A stretch of DNA of 64,000 nucleotides from Daphnia pulex (taxonomy: Eukaryota; Arthropoda; Branchiopoda; Diplostraca; Daphniidae), in NCBI RefSeq assembly GCF_021134715.1, contig NC_060025.1, forward strand, positions 7,564,001-7,628,000. The letters run 5' to 3'. Below the pieces are notes generated by a model that was not told the origin of the DNA, searched no databases, and was given only the letters and a program-made list of their open reading frames with translations. Made by a program: the position numbers and the translations under genes. This document shows positions 47,141 to 62,200 of this stretch, in pieces. Each line of letters opens with the position of its first letter. The stretch's first letter is position 1.

Positions 47141-47913
47141 TCAGGATCTAGTTTGAAGTTTTTTAGGCTTGAAATTGGTTCTGATCAAATCATTGTGCCC
47201 TTCCCTGTAGAGAAACAAAAAAGCAAATGACATTACAGCAATAAAAAAAGGTTACATTTTTTCAGACAAAATACCTATTTCTTGCTAGTTCAATTGCTAA
47301 GAACTGTACTCTAGGTACAATCATGGAATTAGATTCACAGTATTCCTTGGCTGAGTTTAGGCGAATCAATGTTGCGTAATTGTAATCTTCCACCGTTTCC
47401 TTGTAGATTTCACAAAATGATCTCCAGAATTCTTTGGCATCAGCAGATTTGAGTTGTTCTTCGGTTACAGAAGCCACATTGAGGTCAGGAAATGTTTCCC
47501 GAAAATGTTTATAAAGTTGATCATCCATTTTGGTCAATCTTAAAACTTTAGGGTCCACTGAGCTCAATAACTACTGATCAATTGAAATTTAATGACACAA
47601 CTCATGGCTGGAAAATAAACGACTCAATAGACTTACATTGAAGTAGATTTCAGCATGTTCAAATGCTTTAATGGCCCATAATTCTTCAATCATAGACTGC
47701 AAAGAGTAAAATTAAGAAAAATATTGTTGAAAACCAAATGTGTATGATCTTACGTCATTCACGAACTCCTCTGCTGGTCGCTCCAACACCGAGGCTGCAG
47801 CAAGCAATCCATCAGCTCCCTGTATTATAAATGAAGACCGACAATTTATTTAAGCATTCGAATAACATAGCACGTCAACTCACGATGTCTTTTCCGAAAT
47901 TTTCCACAGCCAT
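47141..47913 (-). CDS. PBDC1: PBDC1 (polysaccharide biosynthesis domain-containing protein 1) orthologue
   Basis: Five exons (47913-47884, 47819-47754, 47696-47637, 47570-47275, 47204-47141) join in frame to 171 aa. Family landmarks are FVNDSMIEELWAIKAFEHAE, LLSSVDPKVLRLTKMDDQLY, FWRSFCEIYKETVEDYNYAT, LIRLNSAKEY and VPRVQFLAIELARNREG. The human protein is longer because of a low-complexity acidic tail, and here only LQTRS follows the domain. It is a small soluble protein of the DUF757/PBDC1 family. The name comes from a domain match, and its biochemical role is not well established. The start was chosen because ATGGCTGTGGAA begins a frame that splices cleanly through every intron. Confidence 0.93.
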
Positions 47914-50900
47914 GACAAATTATTATCAACTTTTTCGTTAAGAATTCTGACCGAAAGGACGACACACGATTTATAAAACATCAACTCGTGGATCTAGCAG
48001 ACGAAATCCAATTTGACACTTTATGCCATCTAGCAGATATTAATAACACCAAATTGAACTCGCAGAAATTTTTCAAAAAAGAGAAAATAAACAAAAAATT
48101 TCGTTGTTTCTTCTTTGTTTTAATAATAAAAGAACATGTAGCAGTTACTTTAAGTATCTTCACACTCATAAAGAAATAACAACCAGCCGTGATTGCCGTG
48201 ATTACTGACAAAATGTTTTTAAAACAGTGATGCCTTCAAAATACACAAATAATTGATCATTAAAGGGCTTTGTATGTGTATTTTGGTAAAGAAAACGTGG
48301 CAATTTTTCGCCACGGTGTTATCTTTCCCCGGCAACGATGGTGTACGTTCACATCCTTGATTGTGTTACTGTTAGAGAGAACATTGTTGTGTAAATATGC
48401 CGTCCCCGTTGCGGAGCAGCGGTCATCCGCTCGGCGTTGGCTAAAATATACACAAAATCAGTTGCTATTGTTGTGTTAAATTTGGACTGTCCAAAAGACA
48501 TGATTTCCGGCAAAAATTAAATTTCACCAGTATACTCTATAATCACCAGGCCGTTTCATACAGGGCTGTATAATGGACGGAAACGAGTCAACACAACTAT
48601 GAATAGTTTGTTTGTCTACGCTTATTTCAATCACGTTTTATTTTACCGACTGGCTATTGCAACATCTGGACACAACCGGAAATGCGGTATTGGTGTATAA
48701 TACATTATTAGTTTATTACCTCACATTTCAATAGTATTTGTAGCAAAAATAAAATAAATAAAAACAGACACAAACAAACGAGGTATTAATTATAACGTAG
48801 AGAGGATGTGGATTTACAATGCACAATCAAAAATAGATAAAAATGTAAGGTGTGAAACGATCAAAAAGAAATTCAGTCAAAGGGCGTTTTTCGTTGTTGT
48901 TGTCGATTGACCTTAATTAAAAAAAAAAAAAAAAAATCTTTAAATGACATTGATACAACCTGGATGTTTTCCAAACCTTGCCTTTCAAACGCATCAGACA
49001 GATCGGATGGACAGGTTCTCGCTTCAAACGAAATTGAAAGATGGCGACCTTACATTTTTCTTTCTTTTGATTTTATCTTTTTTATTTTTAATTTTCTCGG
49101 TTGTTCGAGGTAGTATCGAATTTCAATTTCAAGGTGTCTGCCCTGTCTCTTTGTGTAAAACTGTTAACAGGTTCATTATTAATGATGGGCGTCACAAAGT
49201 CACGACGAACGATGTTGGAAAGGCAATCAACGCGCGTGAGTTATTATATGTTGTTCTCCGATTGGATACATGAACAGGTTTGCTTACGGATGGAAAGACC
49301 CACCCTCGATCAATTTTCTTTGACAAGAAGCCAAGTAGCTTTGTATGACTATCCCACGTCTAACATATTATATGCGTCCTTCTCTCTCTCTCTCTCTTTA
49401 CGCGCTTTAGACGGTACGGGCTGTCTCAGGGTCGATTAGGACGTTATTTTTTTATTTTTTTCTGGTTTCTAGACCGTAGCGAATATTTAGTGCCCCATTA
49501 TACTTACAAGTTTGGTTGGACCGTTCAAAAGGCTGGGCAATTAACGAAAGCCTTCCCTCATTTCAATTTCGATGCCTCGAGTCGATTTGAGTCGCTGTAT
49601 GGTTTATTTTGAGCGGAAACTCCCATGGCCAGCAAAAGCTCGAGGGGGTTAATCCGGTGCAATTTGCTTTTGATTGGGGCGAATCAATATCAAGTTTTGG
49701 GGGGAAAGCGGGAATCGTGTAAAAAGGCAATTAACGGGTGAGTCATTGCGAATGAAAAAAAATAAAACGTTCGTCAATTGAGAATCTTTTAAATAAAATA
49801 AAAAGAATCTACGACTCTCTCTCTTGAGTGTGTGTGTTAAAAATACATTGGGCAAAAGTGTGTCAATAGTGACTAATATTTTCTCGCCATCATCTCAAGA
49901 CCCTTTTTGCCCATTCTCTCGAAAGTACAGGCGGAAAATCACATCCAATATTTGATTCACAATCACCTTTCACCGCAGTCACTCCTTTTTTTTCTTTCTT
50001 TCTCAGATCGATCTTATCACCTTATATATAAATGGCGATTCCTCGCTCATGTTTTTACATTTTTCTTCTTAAAAGAAATTACACACACACACACAAAAAA
50101 CGAGCAATACCTATTACACCAAGTAGTATTTCCATTTTTGTATTTTTGCTATTGCAGCGCTTAATCAAATGATTCCAGACGAAATAAAAACAACAACAAC
50201 AACCGTCTCTATACACTGAAATCGGGAAAATACGACATCAGCAACATTTGGTTTCTATTCCCCCCCTCTGGAAAAAATTGCGAACGTTGCACGGAGTGTC
50301 CAATATTTCCCGCAGGGGCACTCCCTAACCATTATTAAATAGAGAGAGAAAACAATAAGAGGGACGGTAACTTTCCTCCGGCTGGAAGAAATTGCAACGT
50401 TTTTCCATACATATTTCTTTTTTAGTGAAACGTCATCATTTTTTTTTCGGGAGGAACCAAACAGAAAACGGAAAAATTTCAAGTCGAAAGCGTGTGGTAT
50501 CTGTTTTTTTTTTGTTAAGCATTTACGTATTTTTATGCTTCTTCGTACTACGTGTAGCATCGCTGAAATTCACCTCAAGCGCACACACAGCATGTCATGC
50601 TTTCCCTTTTTTGAAATTATTTTTTTAGTTTTCCATCGTTACACACACTGCACGGAGAAGGGAAAAAATATTAATTTGATTTATCTGATTGACCTTAAAG
50701 CGTCAACGCCCTACTTGCAGAAATTGAATCGATATTTCGTATTGCGGATCTAGAAATGTTTTGAGAGAGAGCTCTTTTGAAAATTAGGGGGTGGAAAAAC
50801 TATTGAAATATTGAAATGCCGCTGATTGGAATGTATTTGTCGTCCGTGTCGCGTGTTGTGTATTATATAGACGCGCATGCGTCCCTCGACTATTGATTAG

Positions 50901-53900
50901 TCCGTGTGTGTATACCGTCATAACACCGCGACTGGATCGGGCATCTCTTGACTTTTCCCTCGTTGATTGTTTGCGATATTTGGGAATCTTGCCAAAACTA
51001 TTTATCTTCTTCTTCGTCTTCTTCTTCCTCCTTTCTTGTTTTTCTCAGCTCAAGCTCAGCTCGTTTCCAACGTAATAAAACCGACCCGCATTCCTTTGTC
51101 TCATTTCTGCAGCAAGTTATTCACCAAAGTAATTAGATAACAAGCTCCGGACGAGAGCGGTTGGTGGGAAAAACAACAAGTATTTCTAGCAATCTATCGC
51201 GCATCTTTTTTCGCCAATTACCTAATTGAAAAGATCAATGTACGCATTCATTACGTACACACTGCCAATCCGATTGGATTTGAATGTCAGTCGATCCACA
51301 CAGCTGTTAATAATAAACTAACAAGAGTCGCTCTAGACATAATGTAACAGTCTCAAGTCGGTGATGATTGCGTGGTTGAGACGCACAAGCGGTTAGCCAA
51401 GATTCATTAAGTTAGTGTGTGTGTGTGTCACGTGAGAGAAGGTAATTGGAGCAGAGCTCGGAACCAATGTGTGTATAAAAATAGGGACCGTAATGTTTCT
51501 GGCACTCACGCGGACCCCGCCGTCTATCCTTTTGTCTGCCGTGATTGAGGCCGCCAATCCCGTGCGATTCATCAGACGGTAATTGATTTGTCTTGCCATC
51601 ATTTTCAGATCGAGCGGCCACCAGAAAAAGACAAGACTCTTTACCTAATTGAACGAGCGGGAAAATGATCTTGATACTATTTTGTCGGAATATTTTTTGT
51701 TTTGTATCCAGCTCGGGAAAAATAAAATCAAAATAATACTTGTCCAATCAGTTGCGCGAACCCCGACAGCAGTAGCCATAAATTGCGCGTAGTATTATAT
51801 TATATTCTAAAGAGTCTTGTGACTTTATATGCGCACGCCGAGAAACCTCTTCTTCTTTTTTAGATTGTATTTTTCATGGTCTCTCATCGAACGATGGCGA
51901 TGGCGACGGCGGCCTTTTTATCGTCACGACGCGCAAAATGGCGTTGCACGAACAATTCAAAGTGTATGACCACCCGCGGCAACGACTTTCTGATTCCCTA
52001 CATAGATTCTCTCATTTCCAGTTGGACGGCCGACACCAAAAAAATTTATGGATAATTGATCGCATCTCGTTTCTGCGTATATCTACCGAAAAAAACCCCA
52101 AAAAAACAAAAAGAACTTCCCAGGAATTATCAATTAAGAATGAAACACGCCATTGCGCGTTTGGACTGTTTTAACCTTCGCACCCGCGAAAATAATTTCA
52201 CGCAAAGTTCAAGGTTATGTACAATTACATTCACACAAACATTGCGTGAATTCTTCGTTCGAAAAAACAAAACCAAAAACCATCAACACAGACATTGCTG
52301 CGGTGCTAGACCGCTCGGAGCGCTCAATTACGCAATTCCCGCGACCGCTGATTGGGTGGTCCTCCGCTATGTGTGTGTTTATGTTTACCCTTTCTCCTTT
52401 TTCCGCGTGGAATTTTCTTTTTTAAATAAATTTAAAAAAAAAAAAGTTAAAAACAAACTTGTTGGTCGTCGTCCTCTTTCTGGCCGATTATAGACGACGA
52501 CAAGATTTATATGCAAAGCCGAGAGAGATCTAGAGCAAAAGAGGCGTCACCAGCATCTAGTCATATATAAGATGGGAAGGGGGATTTCGTGTGCCAAAAT
52601 CGTCATAGACAAATAGTACGAAAGAAGCCAGCCTATACATATATACACGCACGTTGTTTGGCTGTGTAGAAAGCTTATCGGCATCTATACTATAGCTAAA
52701 AACAAAGCGATTTGGGTGTATAGCCTATCTGTACGGTTTGTAGCAGCAGCAGCAATGGCCAAAGGGGCTCGTTCATTCGTTCTTTGCTCGGGAGTAGTAG
52801 AGAGATGGGGAATGATTATACGACCCAAAAGTCACAAACTACTGTATGGAAAAGGGACGAGAGATGGAGGGGCTTTTAGTGTGTGTGTGTGTGTGTACAA
52901 CGGGCATCACTGCAGAAGAGCCAAGTGCGAAACCTTTCCATGTCTGGGCTAATGACGTCGAGCTCGCACACACTCCCGAGGCGTCACTACTATCCTATAC
53001 ACTCACACATCGTGTTGCTTTTATATAGGCAACGGGTAAAAGTTCCATCCTCTATTCACGCTCAAAATGTATACAGCAACCATTTTTGTTATCACATTAT
53101 TTCGGGATGATGAAACACTAAATCTTCCAGTAGTAGAGTGTGATGTTTAGCATTTCTATTTCTCTCTTTTTGATTCTAATGACAAATTTCCTTTTATTGT
53201 TGAGATCTGATCAAGAGCCAGCAACAGCAAGAGCGCCAGCACACACACGCCAATTTATTATATCCCAGCTCCCGGTTAGATCTCCATCGTCTTTTTATTT
53301 ATTTTTTAAAAAAATTCCTTGATGATTCTCATCACGTATTCAATCGTTTTTCTTAAGAGAGATGAGCCGGATACGAAAATTGGCACGAACCACGTTTAAA
53401 AGAATGAATAGGGGAGACAAGAACAGCAAAACCCGCTTAATTTCTTATAGAATATTCAAAGTCAATTTACACCGCGCGCTATCAATAATTAACGGGACGT
53501 CATGTATAATCAAAACAACAAAAACAAGTATTGAATCGAGACGATTTTCTCTTTCCGTTTCTATTCACAAATTGGAAATACCCAAAAGTATAAGAATTGA
53601 AAATGGAAAAAAAAAAACAACGGTATATCCTACGTACACCTATACTACTACTACTACTGCTCGGCTGTTGTGTATGGAACTCAAGAGAGAGAGAGAGAGA
53701 GAGAAAAGTGGGCCAGTCAATAGCCGAAGGCTCTAATTATAGACACTCGTATATTCCCTTTAGACTTTAGATTCTTTCCTTTTGCTTCGCATTTTCACCG
53801 TGTGCGTGTATACAACAAAATTCTATCTGTGGCTTTCTCTCTCTTCTTCTTCTCAAAGAGATGTGTTGTACAGTACAAATCGGTGCGATGGATTACGTCT

Positions 53901-55839
53901 ATACACCGGATTTCGGCCAATTGGGAGGGAGCAGCGCAAAGGTCTCTTTTTTTCTACCCAAACCGGTGAGGTACAGTCGGGAGCAGCATACAATTAACAT
54001 AAGACCGGTCTTGATGTATATCCTCCTCCCAGCTGTTGTGTTATATTGTGTCTTGTTGCTTGTATTCTTTCACGGACCAACGGACATGTTCATCTGTCAG
54101 CTTTTCCTTTTTGACCAAAACGTGTACAAATGCTGGCCGATTATCTCTCCATAGTCTGCGAGACAGCAGAGAGAGAGTTGACGGGCTCAACCTATTTCTT
54201 CTTGGGGTCCCAGCATTTCTCAGTTTGATGTTTGTCTAGCCAATAATAAAAATGCGAGTCAATTATACAACAGCAGCAATTGTATAGACGTATAATCTCC
54301 CGTTTCCGCGTATTCTTGGCCATCTTACAATAGTATAGATCCCGAGGATCGGATAACCCCGCAACTGTTGAGAAGAGTGCAAAGGCCAAAATGTCCACAG
54401 ATAAAAATGTCAGCGCGTGTGTGCATGTTTGACGTGAATGAACAACATGTCGCACAGCACCAAACATAAGGGCAGACAATATAAACTAGCGTGGATTTAA
54501 TACCTTTTTTCGCTTGCAAAAGGTGGGCGGACACGGGACAGTACAACGTTCAAGTAGCTGCTGGATGAAAAAAGGTGTTCCGCGCTGTTTTGTTTCTGGT
54601 TTGCTGCTATAGAGCACAGCAAAGCAGCAAGACCATGCGGCTTTAGTAGAAGAGAAAGCTGGTGGTTTTCTTCTTCTTACGACACTCACTCACGAACCAA
54701 CGGGAGAAGAAGAAGAAGACAAAAAAATAAAACAGAAAATCCCGAAAGGAGAGAGAGAGAAGGGGGGAGTAGTATAGAACCCAATGCTCGCCCGTGTGCC
54801 TCACGCAGAAAGCGCCAAGCGGGCGTCCTGAATACATCTCTCCCGCACGACCGCCGCTGCCTGTGTATAGTGTGTGCGCGATATATAGCCAACGCCCCTC
54901 GTGCTGTGTGTGTGTGTGTGGCTAGTAAAAAATAAAAAACAAAAAAGTGAAAGTGCGCCAGGCCATTTCTTCTTTTTTATCTCTCGCCGTGTGCTGCTGC
55001 TCTCGAAAACTATTTGGTTTTGGCCATCAACTCTTGATTTAATATCGCCCATATTTTTCAAGTCGAAGAGAAATAGGAAAGCGGTGCGTGTGTGTGTTTT
55101 TCGATTGATTCGTGACAAAATAGAGATAACTTGATTTCGGGTTATAAACACCAGGGACTGAAATCGAGTTGTTGTTTTGGGAGAGAAAAAAAAAATAAAG
55201 TTGAGAGCGAAACATGATTGTGTTTGCCGGTTGTTATTTTCAAATGCCGGCGGTGGTGCCGCCCCGACCGATTGCGTCGTCGACCGTCGATCTCAACCGC
55301 GTCCAAGGCCCTGGCGGCAGCTAATGAAATGCTAGTGCTGCCCATCATCATCCGTGTCATTTGCATTAGCTGGTGAGAGAAATCTATAAAGAAGATCATC
55401 TCTCGACCACTCAGACATATAAATATACTGTCAATTCATCAACAATTTCAAGTGTTATTAGGTCGATTGCCCATTTGGTTTTTTTCTAATATGCTAATGC
55501 GTCGGGATTGGTCTGCCGACAGCCAGTCAATAATCTCGACTATTAAGCAGCTAGATATCCGCTGATGGTGCTGTGAATTCATTCTCACGACTCGTCAAAT
55601 TCGCCCAGATGCGCCAAACCAAAATCGGATATCTAGATTTTTTGGGTTGGAAATCTGATCACACTAATGCTGCAGCTGCAGCAGCTCTGGCATCTTTGAA
55701 ATCATAACTGGCTCTTGCGTTATTGTTGCGTGAGTGCCTGGTGGCAGAAACGGAAACGTGAGCCGCCCATCATCCCCCTGCTGTGCAGTTTAGAAACGCG
55801 CGCGCCCGCTGCTGCCATGGTGACGGACAATCAGAGGAA
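47914..55839. other. Non-coding DNA between PBDC1 and the LRR first exon
   Basis: About 7.9 kb with no recognised gene. Contents include an A tract near 48919-48936, (CA)n near 50082, (GA)n at about 53684-53704, (TG)n runs near 52880 and 54905, many T-rich tracts, and GC-rich patches near 54830-54900. The last kilobase probably holds the promoter and 5'UTR of the LRR gene at 55840. Confidence 0.5.
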
Positions 55840-56225
55840 ATGACAAATTACGTTTCTCTATCCCATTCAAAGATGACGAAGGCTAGGACAATGGCCACGT
55901 CGTGTCTCTTGGTGGGTCTGCTGCTCTTGCTCGTGCTCGTGCCTCAAACGACGACGTCACCGGCCGCCCAACAGTTGCCCGATTGGACGCCCAGCAGCGC
56001 CGAAATCCAAAGTGAAACGACGACGACAATTAACGACGCCAAGAATGTCACCGACTACCAACCACCACCACCGCTACCAGCTCCTCCCCCGCACGCTCGC
56101 CCAATTGTGATTCCGTGCCCAGTGGATTGCGTGTGCAAAAACAGCGAAACGGTCGACTGCCGAGGCGCCGGCATACGAAACATCTCGGCCATCAGCTTTT
56201 TATCCAATCAACGCGTCACCAAATT
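55840..56225 (+). CDS. First coding exon of a secreted or membrane LRR protein (LRRNT module)
   Basis: An ATG at 55840 opens the frame. In-frame ATGs at 55873 and 55891 are also possible, and 55891 has the best context and puts a classical signal peptide at the very N-terminus (MATSCLLVGLLLLLVLV). A Thr/Pro-rich linker follows (YQPPPPLPAPPPHARP), then an LRRNT cap with cysteine spacing C-x3-C-x-C-x7-C (CPVDCVCKNSETVDC). The exon reaches the start of the first LRR and stops at 56225 before a GTGAGT donor, in phase 2. That phase is typical of LRR ectodomains built from 72-nt phase-2 exons. No LRR exon is visible in the next 7.7 kb, so the gene runs off the window. Family candidates include adhesion-GPCR A, LGR or kekkon-type receptors, and I cannot choose between them. 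Confidence 0.8.
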
Positions 56226-59200
56226 GTGAGTCTATTTTTAAAAAGAGATCGACCAATGTTGGGGGATATCACCGAAAAACGTTTTTATATTATCTGGCGT
56301 CGTCCAAGTTCAAGGGGGGTGGGCCGCGTGATTTATCGGTCGCTTTACACAAGATCCGCTCGATTGGCAACGTTGTCATGCAAACCGCCAACCCCCGCGT
56401 GTGTGTTATATAGCCCCGGCTAAATCCCTTTAAAGTTGATTAAACACGTACACATCACACCCAAAACATTTCCCTGTGTGACGAACACCACCACCAACAA
56501 CAGCAACAACAAAAAGAAGGAAGTTGTATAGGGGAAAAAGATGCGCTTGTAATATCTTAAACAAGCAATTCAACTAAAAGCTGAGATATCTCTTGTGTTG
56601 TTGGCAAGGTCCGGTCCGATCCGGACTGGAGAAGAAAAACGCGTTAAGGAAAATGGATGTCTGGGCTTTTAATGTTGAAACTTGGCAGATTTATGGTAAC
56701 ACGGTACACACACACAGAGTGGTGGTGTATATATACGAGAACGCCGAGTGTGCTGTGCTGGCCGCTATAGGTTTTTTACTGGATAGAAATTGCCCATAGA
56801 TTATCCTTTTTGCCGAGTGTATGACAGGCCGGCAGCTATTGGGGAAAGAGAGAGAGTCATATTACCCCATGCTGATTCGAGCGATCAGCCGATAGTTTAG
56901 ATTCTTTTTCTCCCCCCCGTTTGTCCGAGATGAGAAATGGGATGCGATCGAGCAATCATTGAGAGCTCTCTCCCCAAACGACTACATAATTCAGTGGGCA
57001 TCTTTTTATCATCCTTAAATAATGTACTTTCAATCGGCCGGCATTATATCTAAAGAGAGAAATATGGGATACCGAGTCAGTTATTCGCGGTTAAAAGGCA
57101 TTGACAGATATGACATGATTAGGCCATCAGGAGCAGTCTCTCAGCAGCTGGGCCGACGTCAATCCTACCATCTCCTGATATATCAAACGCGCACAAATAT
57201 TTTGGTCTAGAATTTCACACTCGACCTTTTTCATATGATAGAGCGGGGAGGGAAGCTGCGGACTGCCAATTTTGATTATTAAATCGTAAATTTCCTGGTT
57301 GAGAGTTTTTCCGCTGTCGTCGGAGGAGGAGAGGATCTAGACGGGCGAAGCTATAACACACAAGGCCAGCAGCAGGGCACTTTTAGTATTTCATCTCAGC
57401 GGCCGGCCGGACTGAGAGATGCAAGTTTTCCTCACATAATAACCCGCGCACACACACAAACTAAAAATAGATATTACGGCCATCACAACTTTTTTTTTTT
57501 CCCCCAAATGTTTTTCTACAGCATCTCGCGCTCTTATTATTATTACGTCTACGGTCGTCTATATAAAGAGGAAAAACCCTTGAGGGGGGAGCCCTGTTGT
57601 ATTTTATTCTTTCCATCTGGTCGTGTTATTCAACAATGACGGATTGGATTCATCCAGCCAAGAAAATAAAAAATCGAGAGTTGATGGATGGCAAAGTCCT
57701 TGCGGCCGATACGGTGTCGCGACCTTGATTCGAGCAACAAGGGGGAGCCCTATCACACTACTGCGGCCTTGCCAACCAACCAACCGAAAAAAAAACAACG
57801 TAGTATCATATATGAATGGATATATAATGACTGATTGATTAGGCGCACTAACCCTGTAACAGTTGAACGAAAGTCAAAGAACACAATGTCCATCGCAATT
57901 CCCAATAACTTCTATTTTTGATTTGAAAAAAAATTTGCTTTGTTGAGCTCGGGAAAAGTCCACTCAACCCATCAATCATTCGGGAAAGATTCTGCCGATT
58001 ATACACCAAAACCTGGTCCTTTTTTTGTTCAACTCGAATGGATTTTTTGATTCTTTTTCTTCACGCTACTACCAGGGAAGAGAGCCACTTTTGCCTTTCT
58101 GCCCATTGTCTATAGGTAGTGAATCGGCTGACACAGTTGGCACACACGACTCACGCTATACAACCCGCGTGCTGCTGTAGAGTACCGGCCGAGTGACTGC
58201 CTACAGTTTTCTCATCTCTCTCTGCGCATACAAAGTCTTTTATTTCACGCGGGATTTTTTTTCCCGACTTAAAAAAAATCGTTGCTGAGGAACACACACA
58301 CGACAAAAGGGGGAGGAAAGGGCTACACAGTGCTGCTGGGCGGGGGAATATATAGAAGAAGGAGGGATCTCATTTCTCTCTCCCGGCGACGCGCAAGATA
58401 TAGCCGCCCGAGCAGCCCCCGCGGCCGTTGTAATGAAACGTGACGACAAGGTTACGACCGCCTTCGCTCTCTGCTCTCCTATGTCGTTCGTTCGTTCGTT
58501 CGTTGTGTGGCAAAACCAAATAAAGATTCTTCTTCTACTTTCTCTTTTTTCTTGGTCCCGCACAGCTTTGGCTTTTTTTTTTTATTATTTATTATCTTTC
58601 ACCGCCCACTTCTCCATCACATCTCCTCCCGAAGAATTTTTGGTCCACGCTCCGCAAAACTTCTTTTCACTTCCTAACCAACGGAGCGGATATACATTGC
58701 AAAATTAGGCGAACGACGACGACGACGACACTATAAAGAGAGAGAGCGTCTCGTGCGTATAGACACATTTTTCTTCTCTTTTCTTTTGCGGGAGTTGAAG
58801 GGAAAACTCGGCCAACCGACGCGTGATAAAACAATAACCAAATCATCCAGCGACCGAGGGGGAATTTCCCTCCTTATAAAATTACCAAGACCCTTTCCCA
58901 AAAGAAACTTGCACACAGAGACAACTTCTAAAGAGAATGTTAAATTGTGTATGTGTAGGAGGTAATACATCTCAGTTGGCACATTTCGTCGCCAGAGCAG
59001 CGTGAATGCCCATTTTCGGTTGAGGGAGGAACGATATTATAGACGGCCAATCTTTCATCTTTTTTCTGGGGACTCGTTAGAATAGATGCGGGCGGCTGTC
59101 ACGGACGAGAGTCACCGCCGAATCAAATGGCTCCATATCTATTATTACGACTCTACTAGTATATACATATAATCGATAACGTGAGAAGACTGATGGCCTC

Positions 59201-62200
59201 TCACACCCCGGGAATGTGATGTAGAAAGACAAAAAAAAATAAATACATGAAAGAAAAGAAAAACCGGTCGGTTTTCGCGTGCATTCAAGTATTTTCACGG
59301 GTGACCAATTCAATTCAAATCATTACGCCAGCGTTTCTTGATGTGTATAGACAGGCCTGACCTTACAATTATGCTGTTGCTCGAGTGTTTGTTGGTAATC
59401 TCTTTTTAACAATCGAAATGATTGCATCTATGGCATCGTTCCAATATTAAGGAAAAACAAAAACGAACGAAAACAAAAATCTCATTTTTCCTGTTATTGG
59501 ATCTGATTCGCTTGAATTGATATATGCACCACGCCAGACGGGATATTGTTGTATAGGGACCCAATATCAGAGCTCGACCTTCTCTCTCCCAGCATTGTAC
59601 AACTTAATGGACCAGCGCAGCTGCTGCATCTACTACCCACTTCACAGATTTCGTTAGACTTTTGACAAAAGAATCCTCTATGGTCTCGCTATATGGCCTA
59701 CGTCTCTTTTTTCAACAACAACAACAACCTTTGACTATTTTTTTTTTAGCCTGTACACAGCCCACACACACACACCGGTGGTGCCCTATAAATTCTATGG
59801 CCGATTACGACATTCCCCCGGCGAAATGAACGACCCAACAGCCGCGTTCATTTTGGGATAGAAGAAAAACGTCTAGTCTAGTCGCTAACCAGACGACTGT
59901 AAAAATATTAAGACTGCCAAAGCTTGTGCGATAGTTTGCGGGGATAAATGTGGTGGGGTCTGTGGAGAACGAAGGAGGACGACGACGATGTGGACGGTCT
60001 CGACATGTAGACACAACATTTGGTGCTGCGCTTTGTTCCGCGGGAGTCTAAGGCGCTTGAATGGATGTCCTTTTGTCAGTCTCGTCTCCGATTCGATTAC
60101 TCACGGACGATGTAAGGTTATTGTTTCTGTCGCCCCAAGAGCATCGCCTGGCCTGGCCCTGTGTGTTGTACATTCACGATACGAGGGAGCGACACACGTC
60201 AGGTCATAAAATGTTGCTAGACTTGGCACTTTGCTTGAAGGAGTTTAAAGTTGACAAAAAATTCGAATTTGATTGTTTTACTAGACAAAGTGGAGAGGTA
60301 CTATAAGTATAAAACAAGCCTGATCTGTAGATGTTGTACTCAACGTGCTGAGTTATCTAATGAACCCTGAGACAGCGTCAACAAAAACGGCAAGAGAAAA
60401 CAAAGTTCCAGCAGTCGACCCCCTAGCCCAGGAATCCGCTCGCACTCGCACTCGGTATTATGTAACCGATTTATAACCAACGACGCCAAATGGTCAAAGA
60501 AGGAAGAATAGAGAAACATTTGCCCTACCTTTAAGCCTGGGAAATCCGGCCAGACATTCACAAAGTGCTTGATCCGCTGAAAAGTTGAATCCAGCAGGCG
60601 GAATAGGGAAAAAAGGGGGTCCTCGTGAATACACCCACACTCACATGGGCGTACACGAGGACAGAGGGAGAAGATTTAGCTAGGCCGGCATCGGTTGTTT
60701 CTCCAATCAGTAGAGGGATGCTGTTTATCTACATTTAAAAAATTTTTAAAATGGGTTACAAAGAATAATCACAGAACCAAAAACAAGTAAGGAGAAGTTC
60801 AGAATGAGACAGTGGGTAAACCCTAATTGTTAATAAACAAGATTACTTCAGGTTTCCATAAACATTTATGCAAGATCATGTATCATTGTTACATCTAGCA
60901 GGTCACAGGCTAATCAAAGTAACGAAAAATATTTACCCAATCGATGAATAACTTAGATTGTTGATGATGACAGGTCCACAGTAGCACCAGCAAAACTGTG
61001 GTTCTGACCCTGGGTTATGATGGCTGGCTCTGGCCTCAAACCTGCAACAAAGAAAAGGTTGTTACATGGTGCAAACAAACTGCCATGCATTGACAGGGGG
61101 GCTTACATGATCAATGCTAGTCAGGAACATTTCACAAATTTGAAATAAGTTTATTTCTTTTTTATTTAAGCTCCCATACAATCGTTCTATTTGTTTTCTT
61201 AGTTTTATTTACCTGGTGAATAACAGCATGCAGTGTGTGTGTAATAAGCAAATCTATATAAAGACACAACCAGAGTTTATACACAACGACCACATTTTTA
61301 TAATTTTATTTGTTCTGCTACCTTTTATAGTTCAGCCACGTACGTTTCCAAAAAGTGATTGTTCAGTTTTCTTTGTAATCTTAAACTTCGTCTCTTCTTT
61401 TTGGAAACTTTTTAACTAAATGAAAGCAGACGACACTAATCTTCAGCAAGACTTATTAAGATATCGATCGAAATTATTTTCTAAAATCGACTAGTAAAAA
61501 TTGTTCAATTCAAAATTTCAAATTTCCTCACAACAAGACCCTATACATACTCCATAGTCTGTGGTTGTTGCTGTTGTTGCCCAGCATTTTTTAAAATCTC
61601 CTTTTGCTGCTCTGGGTGACACTTTTTGTTATTCTGACACACTTTCCTTTTATTTTCTGGTGCTGTCCGGCTCTTGTATGCACACTGTGTGAGAGAGCTG
61701 CTAGCTAGCTAGTACTAGCTGGCCCACAAAACATTAATCATTGTAAAAAAACCCGTGGATGACGTCAGCGAATGTGCTTGGCTGTCGAGTGCATAGTAGT
61801 ATAGTCGACTGGAAGCAATAAATCGACGACAAGAAAAGACGCCGAGACCGACGCTAGAGTTAGGTGACTATAGTCCTCTTCTCCCTCCCCTCCCAGCATC
61901 GCCGGCCATAAAACTATAAGGGGAAGAAATTTCTTAAAAAGAAGAAGAAGATATAGGCCGTCCTGACAAACACAGGCACACGAGCCGTGGCTGGAAATTT
62001 AATTTATTTCCCTTTGACGCTATAGGCGCACGCCTTATCCAGCAGTGTCTTTGATTCGATTTACTTTTTTTTCGTCTTTGGGCGCATGTATAAACGAGTC
62101 AAATTGAATATTTGTCGTGAAAAGAAAATCTAGTAAACAAACGTGACGTGGCAGGATTATTTCAAAAAATAAAAAGCTAAGGGGAAATCATCAGCCGAGT